Positions 14,701-22,799 of a DNA stretch of 40,372 nucleotides are shown here, piece by piece. The notes below the pieces were generated by a model. The model was not told the origin of the DNA, ran no database searches, and saw only the letters and a list, made by a program, of their open reading frames with translations. The stretch comes from UKL13-3 sp964392775 (GTDB lineage Bacteria > Bacteroidota > Bacteroidia > UKL13-3). Position 1 is the first letter of the stretch, and each line of letters opens with the position of its first letter. The DNA is taken from NCBI GenBank assembly GCA_964392775.1, contig CAYMRD010000024.1:1-40372 (forward strand), in the 5' to 3' direction. A program made the translations under genes and the position numbers.

Positions 14701-15981
14701 ATGGGAAATTTAGTATCGCAGAAAGCCGAAAATCTGGTTGGTTCTGAAATCATCAAACTGGCCGGTGAGGTCAATCAAAAAATCAAAGAAGGGCAAACCA
14801 TTTACAATCTCACCATTGGTGATTTTGATCCGCATTTGTTTTCGATTCCCAAGGAGTTAAAGCAGTATATCATTGATGCCTATACAAACAACCACACCAA
14901 CTACCCGCCTGCCGATGGCACACTGGAGTTGCGTACAGCCATCGCATCATTCATCAAACAACAACAAGGACTTGATTACCCGGTAGGGCAATACCTGGTT
15001 GCAGGTGGAGGAAGGCCACTCATTTACGCCATTTACCAAACCCTGTTGGATGATAACGACAAAGTAGTATACCCCGTTCCTTCATGGAACAACAACCACT
15101 ATTGCCACCTGAGTGATGCTCAAAAAATTGAAATCGAAACCTCTCCCGAAAACGGTTTTTTGCCAACAGCCGGTGAATTAAAACCTTTTGTATCGGATGC
15201 TACCCTGATTGCATTGTGCTCACCTCTTAACCCAACCGGAACCATGTTCCGTAAAGAACAATTGTTACCGGTTTGTGAACTGGTTTTGGCTGAAAATGCG
15301 AAACGAAAAGCCGAAGGACACAAACCTTTGTACGTTTTATACGACCAGATATACTGGATGCTTACCATGAAAGATATTGAACATGTGGATCCGGTAAGCC
15401 TGTGTCCTGAGATGCGCGAATACACCATTTTTGTGGATGGTATTTCAAAATCACTGGCGGCTACAGGCGTGCGTGTGGGCTGGAGCTTTGGCCCCGACCA
15501 TGTTATTTCACGCATGAAGTCCATCCTCGGTCATATTGGAGCATGGGCTCCTAAGGCCGAACAAATGGCCACCGCTGCTTTCTTACAAAACACAACCGCT
15601 CTTCAATCGTATATCACCGAATTAAAAGCTAAAATCACATTAAGGTTTGACAGCATCTATGAAGGCTTTGAAGCCCTCAGTCAAAAAGGATACCCGGTAA
15701 AAATTATTGCTCCCGAAGGTGCCATATACCTCACCGCTCAGTTTGCGTTGAAAGGATACACAGATGCCAATGGAAAACAAATTGAAACCACGGATGATAT
15801 CACCGCGTTTTTATTAAACCATGCACAACTGGCGGTTGTTCCTTTTACTGCTTTTGGTGTGGCCAAAGGAACCGACTGGTACCGTATTTCGGTAGGCACG
15901 CTCAAAGATCAGGATGTACCTGAAATGCTGCGCAAGCTCGAAGCCGCATTGTCTGCACTCAAACAAAGCGTTTCTGTATAA
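14701..15981 (+). CDS. PLP-dependent class I/II aminotransferase
   Basis: A cytoplasmic fold-type I aminotransferase of 426 residues. PLP would be bound by Lys250 in F-V-D-G-I-S-K-S-L-A-A-T-G-V-R-V-G-W, the usual S-K-x-x-x-x-x-G-x-R-x-G-W arrangement. L-N-P-T-G-T and L-Y-D-Q-I-Y supply the Asn/Asp/Tyr ring contacts, and a C-terminal Arg in W-Y-R-I-S-V-G fits the carboxylate site. It looks aspartate-aminotransferase-like, but the substrate cannot be fixed. An in-frame GTG at 14629 would add 24 unrelated residues; ATG 14701 is chosen for the family-like N-terminus and the promoter box before it. The FAD reductase gene begins 4 nt after its stop, so the two form an operon. Confidence 0.9.
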   Translation: MGNLVSQKAENLVGSEIIKLAGEVNQKIKEGQTIYNLTIGDFDPHLFSIPKELKQYIIDAYTNNHTNYPPADGTLELRTAIASFIKQQQGLDYPVGQYLVAGGGRPLIYAIYQTLLDDNDKVVYPVPSWNNNHYCHLSDAQKIEIETSPENGFLPTAGELKPFVSDATLIALCSPLNPTGTMFRKEQLLPVCELVLAENAKRKAEGHKPLYVLYDQIYWMLTMKDIEHVDPVSLCPEMREYTIFVDGISKSLAATGVRVGWSFGPDHVISRMKSILGHIGAWAPKAEQMATAAFLQNTTALQSYITELKAKITLRFDSIYEGFEALSQKGYPVKIIAPEGAIYLTAQFALKGYTDANGKQIETTDDITAFLLNHAQLAVVPFTAFGVAKGTDWYRISVGTLKDQDVPEMLRKLEAALSALKQSVSV

Positions 15982-15985
15982 GTCA

Positions 15986-17122
15986 ATGCCGAACCACTAT
16001 GATGTAATCATTTCGGGTGCCGGACCGGCAGGCAGCACCTGCGCGTTAACATTGCGCAACAGCGGACTCAGGGTTTTGATGCTGGAGAAAGCTGTTTTCC
16101 CGCGTGATAAAATTTGCGGTGATGCGGTAAGCTCAACTGCCAAACGGATTTTACGTCAGCTCGACCCGGCCTTCGAACAGGAGCTATTGGAATTTAAACC
16201 CAAGGCTTATATCAACAAGGCTAAACTATACAGCCCTTCGCTGCAATCGCTCGAAATTGAATTTCCACTCATTGGCCATTGTATTAAACGAATGGATTTC
16301 GACAACTGGCTGTTTGAAAAAGCCTGTTCGCTCAATTCAACATTGGAAGTGTGGCAAAATACTTCGCTCAAAGATGTACGGGTAACAGATGATGGTGTTC
16401 TCATCACAACATCCGGCAACCGCACCGCAACTGCCGATGTAATTGTTGGGTGCGATGGAGCCCACTCGGTAGTGGCTAAAAAACTTGCAGGATTTACCGT
16501 AGACCGCAAACATTACTCGGGTGCTACCCGCCAATATTATAAAAACATCAAAGGGCTCACAGGCGATGCCCTTGAAGTGTATTTCCTGAAAGACTTTTTA
16601 CCGGGTTATTTCTGGATTTTTCCTCTGGCCAATAATGAAGCCAATGTGGGTTTCGGGATGTTATCGGAAACCATTGCCAAAAACCATATCGACCTCAAAG
16701 CCTGTATGCATCGCATCATTCATGAGATTCCGGAAATTGCCGAACGGTTTAAAGATGCCACACCACTCGAAGATGTAAAGGGATTTGGATTGCCACTGGG
16801 ATCCAAACGATACAACTTATCGGGCAACCGGTTTATGCTGTGCGGTGATGCTGCTTCGTTGATTGACCCTTTTAGCGGTGAAGGAATTGAAACAGCCATG
16901 GAAAGCGGAAAATTTGCGGCAGAACAAATTCTCACTAAACGGTATGATGCCGCATCGCTGAAGGCTTATGACAAACGTGTATACAACAAGATGGGCGAAA
17001 ATTTCAGAAACCATTATTACCTGCAGAGGCTATTGGGAAACCGTCCGGGCCTCCTCAACACATTGATCCGTATCGGCAATATCCCCTATATCAAACGCAA
17101 TATTCCCAAGTGGTTTTATTAA
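15986..17122 (+). CDS. Geranylgeranyl reductase-family FAD-dependent oxidoreductase
   Basis: A flavoprotein of 378 residues from the geranylgeranyl-reductase/PHBH-like superfamily. The Rossmann FAD motif G-A-G-P-A-G-S is at the N-terminus (I-I-S-G-A-G-P-A-G-S-T). A D-K-I-C-G-D-A segment follows the second strand, and the second FAD motif reads M-L-C-G-D-A-A-S-L-I-D-P-F-S-G-E-G-I. Relatives reduce isoprenoid double bonds of lipids or quinones or hydroxylate aromatics; the substrate here is unknown. The start is the ATG 4 nt after the aminotransferase stop, since the longer upstream frame lies inside that gene. The tail is basic, which could place it at the membrane. Confidence 0.88.
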   Translation: MPNHYDVIISGAGPAGSTCALTLRNSGLRVLMLEKAVFPRDKICGDAVSSTAKRILRQLDPAFEQELLEFKPKAYINKAKLYSPSLQSLEIEFPLIGHCIKRMDFDNWLFEKACSLNSTLEVWQNTSLKDVRVTDDGVLITTSGNRTATADVIVGCDGAHSVVAKKLAGFTVDRKHYSGATRQYYKNIKGLTGDALEVYFLKDFLPGYFWIFPLANNEANVGFGMLSETIAKNHIDLKACMHRIIHEIPEIAERFKDATPLEDVKGFGLPLGSKRYNLSGNRFMLCGDAASLIDPFSGEGIETAMESGKFAAEQILTKRYDAASLKAYDKRVYNKMGENFRNHYYLQRLLGNRPGLLNTLIRIGNIPYIKRNIPKWFY

Positions 17123-17185
17123 TTTAGTCCACAGCTAACAGCAAACGGATAACCACTTAACTTTAAGCTAAACTGTCCTCAAACT

Positions 17186-17219
17186 CCGAACATCGAACAT
17201 CGAACTTCAAACATCAAAC
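17186..17219 (+). repeat. Short tandem CGAACAT repeat
   Basis: About four degenerate units of CGAACAT/CAAACAT run up to the next start codon. A related copy lies at 20642-20663. Simple intergenic repeat of no known function. Confidence 0.4.
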
Positions 17220-17220
17220 T

Positions 17221-17775
17221 ATGACATTCAAGATATACACCAAAACAGGCGACAAAGGCCAAACTTCATTGATCGGTGGTGTGCGTGTGCCCAAGTATCA
17301 TTTGCGCATCGAAAGTTATGGAACAGTTGACGAACTCAACTCTTATATCGGATTGGTTAAAGAAAGCATCAGCGATGAGCGGGTTCGAACAGTTTTATAC
17401 GAGATACAGGACCGTTTGTTTACCGTTGGTTCGGTTTTAGCCAGCGACCCTGAAAAATCGAAAATGAAAATACCGGATTTACATGATACCGATGTAACCC
17501 TGCTCGAAACCGAAATGGATGCCATGGATGCAAAACTTCCCGAACTCAAAAGTTTTGTATTGCCCGGTGGAAACATTGCCGCATCGTATTGCCATATAGC
17601 CCGCTGTGTATGCCGCAGGGCCGAACGGTTAACGGTACAACTGCAAACCGAAAGCGAAGTGCCGCAAATTGTGGCAACCTACCTTAACCGCCTGAGCGAT
17701 TACCTGTTTATGCTATCGCGCAAAATTGTTTACGATGCCGGAGCGCAGGAAATTGCGTGGAGACCACGAATGTAA
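17221..17775 (+). CDS. Cob(I)alamin adenosyltransferase, PduO type
   Basis: Transfers the 5'-deoxyadenosyl group of ATP to cob(I)alamin to make coenzyme B12 in the cytoplasm. The 184-residue length and the N-terminal signature I-Y-T-K-T-G-D-K-G-Q-T-S-L-I-G-G (ATP-binding loop) are diagnostic. Y-G-T-V-D-E-L-N-S-Y-I-G and R-C-V-C-R-R-A-E-R-L supply the other ATP and cobalamin contacts, and a five-helix bundle fold is expected. ATG 17221 is the family start. No other B12 gene lies in the window, so it probably serves salvage of imported cobalamin. The gap before it is 98 bp of repeat text, and the gap after it is purine-rich repeats. Confidence 0.95.
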   Translation: MTFKIYTKTGDKGQTSLIGGVRVPKYHLRIESYGTVDELNSYIGLVKESISDERVRTVLYEIQDRLFTVGSVLASDPEKSKMKIPDLHDTDVTLLETEMDAMDAKLPELKSFVLPGGNIAASYCHIARCVCRRAERLTVQLQTESEVPQIVATYLNRLSDYLFMLSRKIVYDAGAQEIAWRPRM

Positions 17776-17873
17776 TATTGAGAGGAAAGAGATAAGAGGA
17801 AAGATATAAGAGATGAGAAGAAAGACTAAAGAACCGATACTATGGACTATCGACTATGGTCTATCGACTTCCC
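17776..17873. repeat. Purine-rich and CTATGGACTAT intergenic repeats
   Basis: Two imperfect units of GAGGAAAGAgATAAGAG are followed by two units of ACTATGGACTATCG. Similar text occurs near 3340 and 20250 (purine units) and near 6000 (TAGTCCATAG units). It lies between convergent genes; no hairpin terminator was found. Confidence 0.4.
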
Positions 17874-18704
17874 CTACACCAAATACACCCCGTCTTTTTC
17901 AATCCTCACCAATCGCTTTTTGTACAACATGCCTAAAGATTTTTTGAATGCTTTCTTACTGATTTGAAGTGCATCGGCAATTTCATCAGGAGTGCTGTCA
18001 TCGGTAAGGGCAATAAACCCATTATTGGCTTTCAAGTAGTCGTATAAAATATCTTTCAAATCTTCCAAACGCGAGAAGCCTATTTTTTGAATACTCAAAT
18101 CAATCTCTTTTGTGGGCTTGATTTTTTTTACCCAGGCCTTCATCTTTTCACCCACATCCAAGTCGCGGAATACTTCGTCTTTGTAAATCAATCCTTTGTA
18201 AGCATCGTTTATTATAGCGAAATAACCCAAAAAGTGATCTTCAAAAATCAGGATATCTACTTCCTCTCCCACTTTTAAATCCACATGCTCATTCACAAAA
18301 AAACGGTTGAGCTTAGATGATGCCGCCAGCCGGTCGGTTTCTTCATCCAGGTACAAATACACCACATGGATTTCGCCAACATGCATCGGTACAATTTGTT
18401 GTTTGGCCGGAACCAGCAAATCCTTATCCAATCCCCAATCCAAAAAAGCCCCAAACGGAGCCACATCCACCACACGCAAAGCCGCAAACTGGTTGAGCAT
18501 TACCAACGGCTGTTGCGTGGTTGCCACCGGCCTGTCTTCCGAATCCGTATACACAAACACCTCTACCTCATCTCCTATTTTCATTTCGGGAGTGGTAAAC
18601 TTATTGGGCAGCAATACATCATTCTGCTCATCATCGGTAAGGTATAAGCCTACGCTGCTGGCCCGTAAAATGCGTAATTTGTTTAGTTGTCCGAGGTAAA
18701 TCAT
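17874..18704 (-). CDS. cvfB: S1 RNA-binding protein, CvfB/YitL family
   Basis: A 276-residue CvfB-type protein with three S1-like OB domains and a C-terminal winged helix. The first S1-like repeat (residues about 1-60) starts I-Y-L-G-Q-L-N-K-L. The second begins near residue 72 (A-A-L-R-V-V-D-V-A-P-F-G-A-F-L-D-W-G). The third covers about 140-210. The winged helix runs from T-P-D-E-I-A-D-A-L-Q-I-S-K-K-A-F-K-K to the end. Family members bind RNA and influence virulence and expression in Gram-positives; the role in Bacteroidota is unknown. It is divergent from the ATP-grasp gene, sharing a 95-bp intergenic region, with a TAGTTTCG -7-like box on the minus strand at 18724-18731. Confidence 0.9.
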   Translation of the reverse strand: MIYLGQLNKLRILRASSVGLYLTDDEQNDVLLPNKFTTPEMKIGDEVEVFVYTDSEDRPVATTQQPLVMLNQFAALRVVDVAPFGAFLDWGLDKDLLVPAKQQIVPMHVGEIHVVYLYLDEETDRLAASSKLNRFFVNEHVDLKVGEEVDILIFEDHFLGYFAIINDAYKGLIYKDEVFRDLDVGEKMKAWVKKIKPTKEIDLSIQKIGFSRLEDLKDILYDYLKANNGFIALTDDSTPDEIADALQISKKAFKKSLGMLYKKRLVRIEKDGVYLV

Positions 18705-18799
18705 ATCTGGTACTTTCCGGCCCCGAAACTACATTTTTAATTGCTATTTATTTTTTGTTATTTACCGCAGCGTTGACCAATCAACGTTTAGCACCCTGC

Positions 18800-20242
18800 A
18801 TGAGTGAGATTTTTAACAGCTATTCACTGGCTCCCAACCGTTGGGATGAGATGTATGCAGGCTCCGAAGTGCGTGATCCTTACCACAACGTTTTCGAATA
18901 CCTGAAAGCCATACCTCAAAGTATTCTGGATGGCAAAGAAGACCTTGCCAAAAAACTGTTCATGAGCCAGGGCATTACGTTTACCGTATACTCCAGCAAC
19001 GAAGGCATCGAAAAGATATTCCCTTTTGATATCATTCCCCGCATCATCACCGCGGCCGAATGGAAACACATTGAAACCGGTATCAGACAACGTTTAAAAG
19101 CGCTCAACCTTTTTTTGCAGGATATTTACCATAAGCAGCAAATTGTAAAAGACGGCATCATTCCGGCCGATATAATTTATTCGTGTCCGCATTTTTTGCG
19201 CGAAATGATTGGCGTAAAACTGCCCCACAATCTGTACGTGCATATTGCCGGCATTGATCTGATACGGGGTGAAGACGGAAGTTTCTATATTCTGGAAGAC
19301 AACCTGAGAACCCCATCAGGCGTAAGTTATATGATCGAGAACCGGGAAATAACCAAGCGTATTTTCCCCGAACTGTTCACCCAAAACAAAGTACGCAGGG
19401 TTACTGATTATACAAGCATTTTGCATCAAAACCTTGTACAGCTCTCTCCCCGCAGTGTGCCCAAACCCAATATCGTGCTGCTTACTCCGGGGGTATACAA
19501 CTCCGCTTATTTCGAGCATACTTTTCTGGCCCGTTTTATGGGGATTGAACTGGTGGAAGGCCGCGATCTGGTGGTGGACAATCATAAGGTATTTATGAAA
19601 ACCACAACCGGATTAAAACAGGTAGATGTAATTTACCGCAGGGTGGATGATGAGTTTTTAGACCCGCTGGTTTTCCGCAGCGATAGCATACTGGGTATTC
19701 CGGGACTGATGTCGGCTTACCGCAAAGGCAATGTTGCCATTGTAAATGCCGTTGGCAACGGAGTAGCGGATGATAAGGCCATTTATGCTTATGTAACCGG
19801 TATGATACGGTATTACCTCAACGAAGAACCGATACTCAAAAACGTTCCCACATACCAGCTTGGCAAAGCCGATGAACGAGAGTATGTACTCAAAAACATC
19901 AATACCATGGTGGTCAAAAAAACAAATGAGTCGGGAGGATATGGAATGCTGATGGGACATGCCGCAACGGAACAGGAAATTGAATTGTATGTTGCAGAGA
20001 TTCTCAAAAATCCGCGTAACTTTATTGCTCAGCCTATTATCAACCTTTCATCCGCTCCTTGTTATATCAACGGAAAGCTGGAGCCCCGCAGGGTTGATTT
20101 AAGGCCTTATGCCTTATGCGGACCGGATGGAATTGAAATTGTGCCGGGAGGATTAACGCGGGTAGCTTTGCGGGAAGGCTCGCTGGTGGTGAATTCATCA
20201 CAGGGGGGAGGGAGTAAAGACACGTGGGTGCTGGAAGAGTGA
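18800..20242 (+). CDS. Circularly permuted ATP-grasp type 2 protein (DUF404/DUF407)
   Basis: A 480-residue predicted amide or peptide ligase with a circularly permuted ATP-grasp fold. Recognisable segments are G-I-D-L-I-R-G-E-D-G-S-F-Y-I-L-E-D-N-L-R-T-P-S-G-V-S-Y at about residues 150-176, I-Y-R-R-V-D-D-E-F at about 278, V-V-K-K-T-N-E-S-G-G-Y-G-M-L-M-G near 370, and L-E-P-R-R-V-D-L-R-P-Y near 430. These match the family whose genes occur with alpha-E and transglutaminase genes across bacteria (for example Rv2411c-Rv2409c). The trio is predicted from comparative genomics to make or edit a peptide product, but no reaction is known. ATG 18800 gives the family N-terminus; an upstream in-frame start at 18755 is less likely. 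The two partner genes follow only after 504 bp. Confidence 0.93.
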   Translation: MSEIFNSYSLAPNRWDEMYAGSEVRDPYHNVFEYLKAIPQSILDGKEDLAKKLFMSQGITFTVYSSNEGIEKIFPFDIIPRIITAAEWKHIETGIRQRLKALNLFLQDIYHKQQIVKDGIIPADIIYSCPHFLREMIGVKLPHNLYVHIAGIDLIRGEDGSFYILEDNLRTPSGVSYMIENREITKRIFPELFTQNKVRRVTDYTSILHQNLVQLSPRSVPKPNIVLLTPGVYNSAYFEHTFLARFMGIELVEGRDLVVDNHKVFMKTTTGLKQVDVIYRRVDDEFLDPLVFRSDSILGIPGLMSAYRKGNVAIVNAVGNGVADDKAIYAYVTGMIRYYLNEEPILKNVPTYQLGKADEREYVLKNINTMVVKKTNESGGYGMLMGHAATEQEIELYVAEILKNPRNFIAQPIINLSSAPCYINGKLEPRRVDLRPYALCGPDGIEIVPGGLTRVALREGSLVVNSSQGGGSKDTWVLEE

Positions 20243-20283
20243 AGAAGATGTGAGAGAACGAGATGTGAGAATTGAGAGAAGAG

Positions 20284-20458
20284 TCAGTTCGAGTGAACAT
20301 TGGGGTGGATGTGAGTGAGCGTTTGTATCGAGAACAACTAGAAGCAATGAATAAATTAATAATAAGTAAAGAATAATGGTTATGTATTAATGTAATGTTG
20401 TTGGTAGTCACTTCGAGTAGGCTGCAAGCCGTATCGAGAAGTGTTTGGTCTCGATACG
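20284..20458. repeat. Dispersed TCGAGAAGTG repeat cluster
   Basis: TCAGTTCGAGTGAACATTGG at 20284-20303, CGTTTGTATCGAGAA at 20320-20334, TCACTTCGAGT at 20408-20418 and GTATCGAGAAGTG at 20431-20443. CGTATCGAGA at 20430-20439 pairs perfectly with TCTCGATACG at 20449-20458 (10-bp stem, 9-nt loop). The same blocks recur at 40172-40244. Confidence 0.65.
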
Positions 20459-20681
20459 CAATGCTCTACAAATCCTCAGCAATTGCTACTCGACCGGACT
20501 GATTGCTAAAAAACAACACTTTACTAATACATAACAAGAATAATTAAGCCAAGTGTTCATTTACCCAACTCGTAATAAACAACTCGCAACCACAGTACGC
20601 AAATAAGAAAGTAAGCAGTAACCAATAACGAAATGCCCCAACCTCGAACATCAAACAACAAACAGTCATGCCCACACATTA

Positions 20682-20729
20682 TTAACATAATTAACTCTAT
20701 TAACATATTAACCAATCAACATAATTAAC
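20682..20729 (+). repeat. AT-rich TTAAC direct repeats
   Basis: TTAAC occurs at 20682, 20691, 20700, 20708 and 20725, so successive copies are 9, 9, 8 and 17 bp apart. They end 17 bp before the alpha-E start codon. Either a low-complexity tract or regulatory iterons. Confidence 0.45.
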
Positions 20730-20746
20730 ATCCCCAACTCCCCACC

Positions 20747-21688
20747 ATGCTCGCCCGAATTGCCGATTCTCTTTTTTGGATGGCCCGATACATTGAACGG
20801 GCGGATGGTATTATGCGCATGCTTAAAATCAACTACAATGCCTCACTGGACAGAAGCAGCGGTGAAGACTTTAGCTGGAAACCGGTACTGGAGCTTTTCA
20901 GCCATCTGAGTCCGCACGAAATTGAGCAGATGCAATCCGACAGCAAACGGGTGATGCATTATATGATTGACGACCGTACCAATTCGAATTCTTTGTTTAA
21001 CGTGATTCGCAACGCGCGCGAAAACGCGCGGGGTGTTCAGGATCATATCACACAGGAAGTATGGGAATGTGTGAACGATTTTTACCACAGCATACGCGAC
21101 CCTAAAGTAGCTGAACAAATTGACAACGACCAATCCATTCAGCTATTGGATGAACTCCTCAAAAAAGGGTTATTATATTATGGCACCTGCGATATTACGA
21201 TGCCCCGGGGCAATGGGTGGAGCTTTATGAATATTGGCAAGGCGCTGGAACGTGCTCTGCAAACGGTGGATTTGCTCGACAGTAAATACAGCGCCCTCAA
21301 TTACGACCTGAATGCACAGGCCGAAACTCCTTATTGGAAATACCTATTGATGTCGGCCTCAGGCTTTGAGCTGTATGTAAAACTTTACCGTGAGGGCTTT
21401 CATGGCAAGCATGTGGCACACATGATGGTACTCAATACCGATTTTCCCCGTGCCATTTTATACTCGGTGATACAGCTGACCCGCAACTTTGAAAAAGTAA
21501 AAAGCGACCGCAATCTCGATAGTTACAAAGAAGTTGAATTTTTGATTGGCAAATTGCGCAGCACCATCAGATACACAGATCTTGAAAATTTATCACAAGA
21601 TGAATTGCGCCACCTGCTGCTTCAAACGCGGAGCGACTTATTTGGCATTGGCAATGCTCTCAACACCTATTACTTTAACTACCACTAA
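20747..21688 (+). CDS. Alpha-E domain protein (DUF403)
   Basis: A 313-residue, almost entirely helical protein of the alpha-E family. It starts M-L-A-R-I-A-D-S-L-F-W-M-A-R-Y-I-E-R-A-D-G, the usual N-terminus (M-L-S-R-x-A-x-x-x-Y-W-x-x-R-Y-x-E-R-A-E). D-R-T-N-S-N-S-L and R-E-N-A-R-G-V-Q-D are also family motifs. It is always found with circularly permuted ATP-grasp and transglutaminase-like proteins. Its role is unknown; it may be an accessory or substrate-holding subunit. It lies 2 bp before the transglutaminase gene, so these two are certainly one operon, while the ATP-grasp gene sits 504 bp upstream. Confidence 0.93.
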   Translation: MLARIADSLFWMARYIERADGIMRMLKINYNASLDRSSGEDFSWKPVLELFSHLSPHEIEQMQSDSKRVMHYMIDDRTNSNSLFNVIRNARENARGVQDHITQEVWECVNDFYHSIRDPKVAEQIDNDQSIQLLDELLKKGLLYYGTCDITMPRGNGWSFMNIGKALERALQTVDLLDSKYSALNYDLNAQAETPYWKYLLMSASGFELYVKLYREGFHGKHVAHMMVLNTDFPRAILYSVIQLTRNFEKVKSDRNLDSYKEVEFLIGKLRSTIRYTDLENLSQDELRHLLLQTRSDLFGIGNALNTYYFNYH

Positions 21689-21690
21689 AC

Positions 21691-22632
21691 ATGGCAACGT
21701 TTCAAATTCATCATATCACCCGGTATACCTACGAGCAGCCTGCCGGCTACAGCGCCAATCAGATTATGTTGTATCCGATTAAAGATGAATGGCAGCGCAT
21801 CAAACAACAACGATTGTTGATTAGCGGAGATCCGGTCGTTTCGATTCACCACGATTATTTCGGAAATCAAGTCGGCACCTTTACACTCATCGAACCTCAT
21901 GTCGAATTGGTTATCGACTCTCATATAACCGTTGAATCCTTCGCCCGCTTAAAACCGGAAATCACCCAAAGCGCAGCAGAACAATGGGATGAGCTAAGTA
22001 AGATGGCTGCTTTATTACCCTATGCCGATTACCTGAAACAGGAAGCATTTGACAGCCGTGAAGAGCTGCAGCAAATGATTGATGCCCGCAATCCAACACA
22101 GTACAATCCGTATCAGGTGGCACGGTATTTCTGCCAGCAGGTTTTTGAACAATGTACCTATATCAAAGGAGTCACCACTGTTGAAACCACACTGGATGAA
22201 ATTTGGAATCTGAAGGCAGGCGTTTGTCAGGATTTTGCGCATTTGATGTTAGCCTTATTACGGATGGTAAATATTCCGGCCCGTTATGTAAGCGGGTATA
22301 TTTGTCCGCACCACAATGGCATGCGGGGCGATGGCGCCACCCATGCCTGGGTTGAGGCTTATCTGCCTTTTTATGGATGGCTGGGTTTTGACCCCACCAA
22401 TAATTGTATTGCCAACGAAAAACATATTCGCCTGGCCGTAGGCCGCAACTTCAGTGATTGTTCTCCGGTTAAAGGAATGTACAGAGGGGGTGCAGAGCAT
22501 ACGCTTGAAGTACAGGTTTCGGTGCAGTATGATGAAGAAAATACCATAACAGAAAAAGGAAAATTGATTCATGTAAGTGAATTAAGTTCTGCCGAAACAG
22601 GGAAACAACAAATGGAGCAAAGCCAGCAGTGA
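21691..22632 (+). CDS. Transglutaminase-like cysteine protease family protein
   Basis: A 313-residue protein with an N-terminal beta-rich domain (residues about 1-130, the bacterial transglutaminase-like N-terminal region, starting M-A-T-F-Q-I-H-H-I-T-R-Y-T-Y) and a papain-like transglutaminase core. The catalytic triad is visible: Cys179 in A-G-V-C-Q-D-F-A-H, His218 in T-H-A-W-V-E and Asp234 in F-D-P-T-N. No signal peptide is present, so it acts in the cytoplasm. In the conserved locus with ATP-grasp and alpha-E proteins it is predicted to be a peptidase or transferase that edits or removes the ligase product. The last 20 residues are Gln-rich and poorly conserved. Confidence 0.93.
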   Translation: MATFQIHHITRYTYEQPAGYSANQIMLYPIKDEWQRIKQQRLLISGDPVVSIHHDYFGNQVGTFTLIEPHVELVIDSHITVESFARLKPEITQSAAEQWDELSKMAALLPYADYLKQEAFDSREELQQMIDARNPTQYNPYQVARYFCQQVFEQCTYIKGVTTVETTLDEIWNLKAGVCQDFAHLMLALLRMVNIPARYVSGYICPHHNGMRGDGATHAWVEAYLPFYGWLGFDPTNNCIANEKHIRLAVGRNFSDCSPVKGMYRGGAEHTLEVQVSVQYDEENTITEKGKLIHVSELSSAETGKQQMEQSQQ

Positions 22633-22722
22633 GGTGTTGGAGTATCCTGAAACAAGTTAAAAAAAAAGATGTTGATTGTACTGATTATGAACTGTCTGAT
22701 CAACAATGAACCAGCAACGGAT

Positions 22723-22739
22723 TCTAATCGTATTCTAAT
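22723..22739 (+). promoter_or_regulatory. Predicted operator: TCTAAT direct repeat before the regulator
   Basis: ATTCTAAT occurs twice with its TCTAAT cores 11 bp apart (22723 and 22734), the period of OmpR/PhoB-type sites. It ends 31 bp before the -7 element. The same spaced repeat is found before the USP-like operon. Confidence 0.6.
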
Positions 22740-22770
22740 TTCAATGTATTGGATAGCCCGTCAATCAATT

Positions 22771-22778
22771 TACATTTG
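22771..22778 (+). promoter_or_regulatory. -7 promoter element of the second response regulator
   Basis: TACATTTG is an exact TAnnTTTG match, 21 nt before ATG 22800. A poor ATTG lies 19 bp upstream in the -33 position, fitting a promoter that needs an activator. Confidence 0.6.
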
Positions 22779-22799
22779 CAAATTGACAAACCAATATAA

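Larger units (their letters stand above)
20243..20746. other. Gene-free repeat-rich gap inside the ATP-grasp/alpha-E/transglutaminase locus
   Basis: No coding sequence is seen in this 504-bp gap. It contains purine-rich GATGTGAGA units (20248-20282), TCGAG-type dispersed repeats (20284-20458), a CGAACATCAAAC copy at 20642-20663 and AT-rich TTAAC direct repeats at 20682-20729. No promoter box could be assigned with confidence to the downstream pair. Confidence 0.55.
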
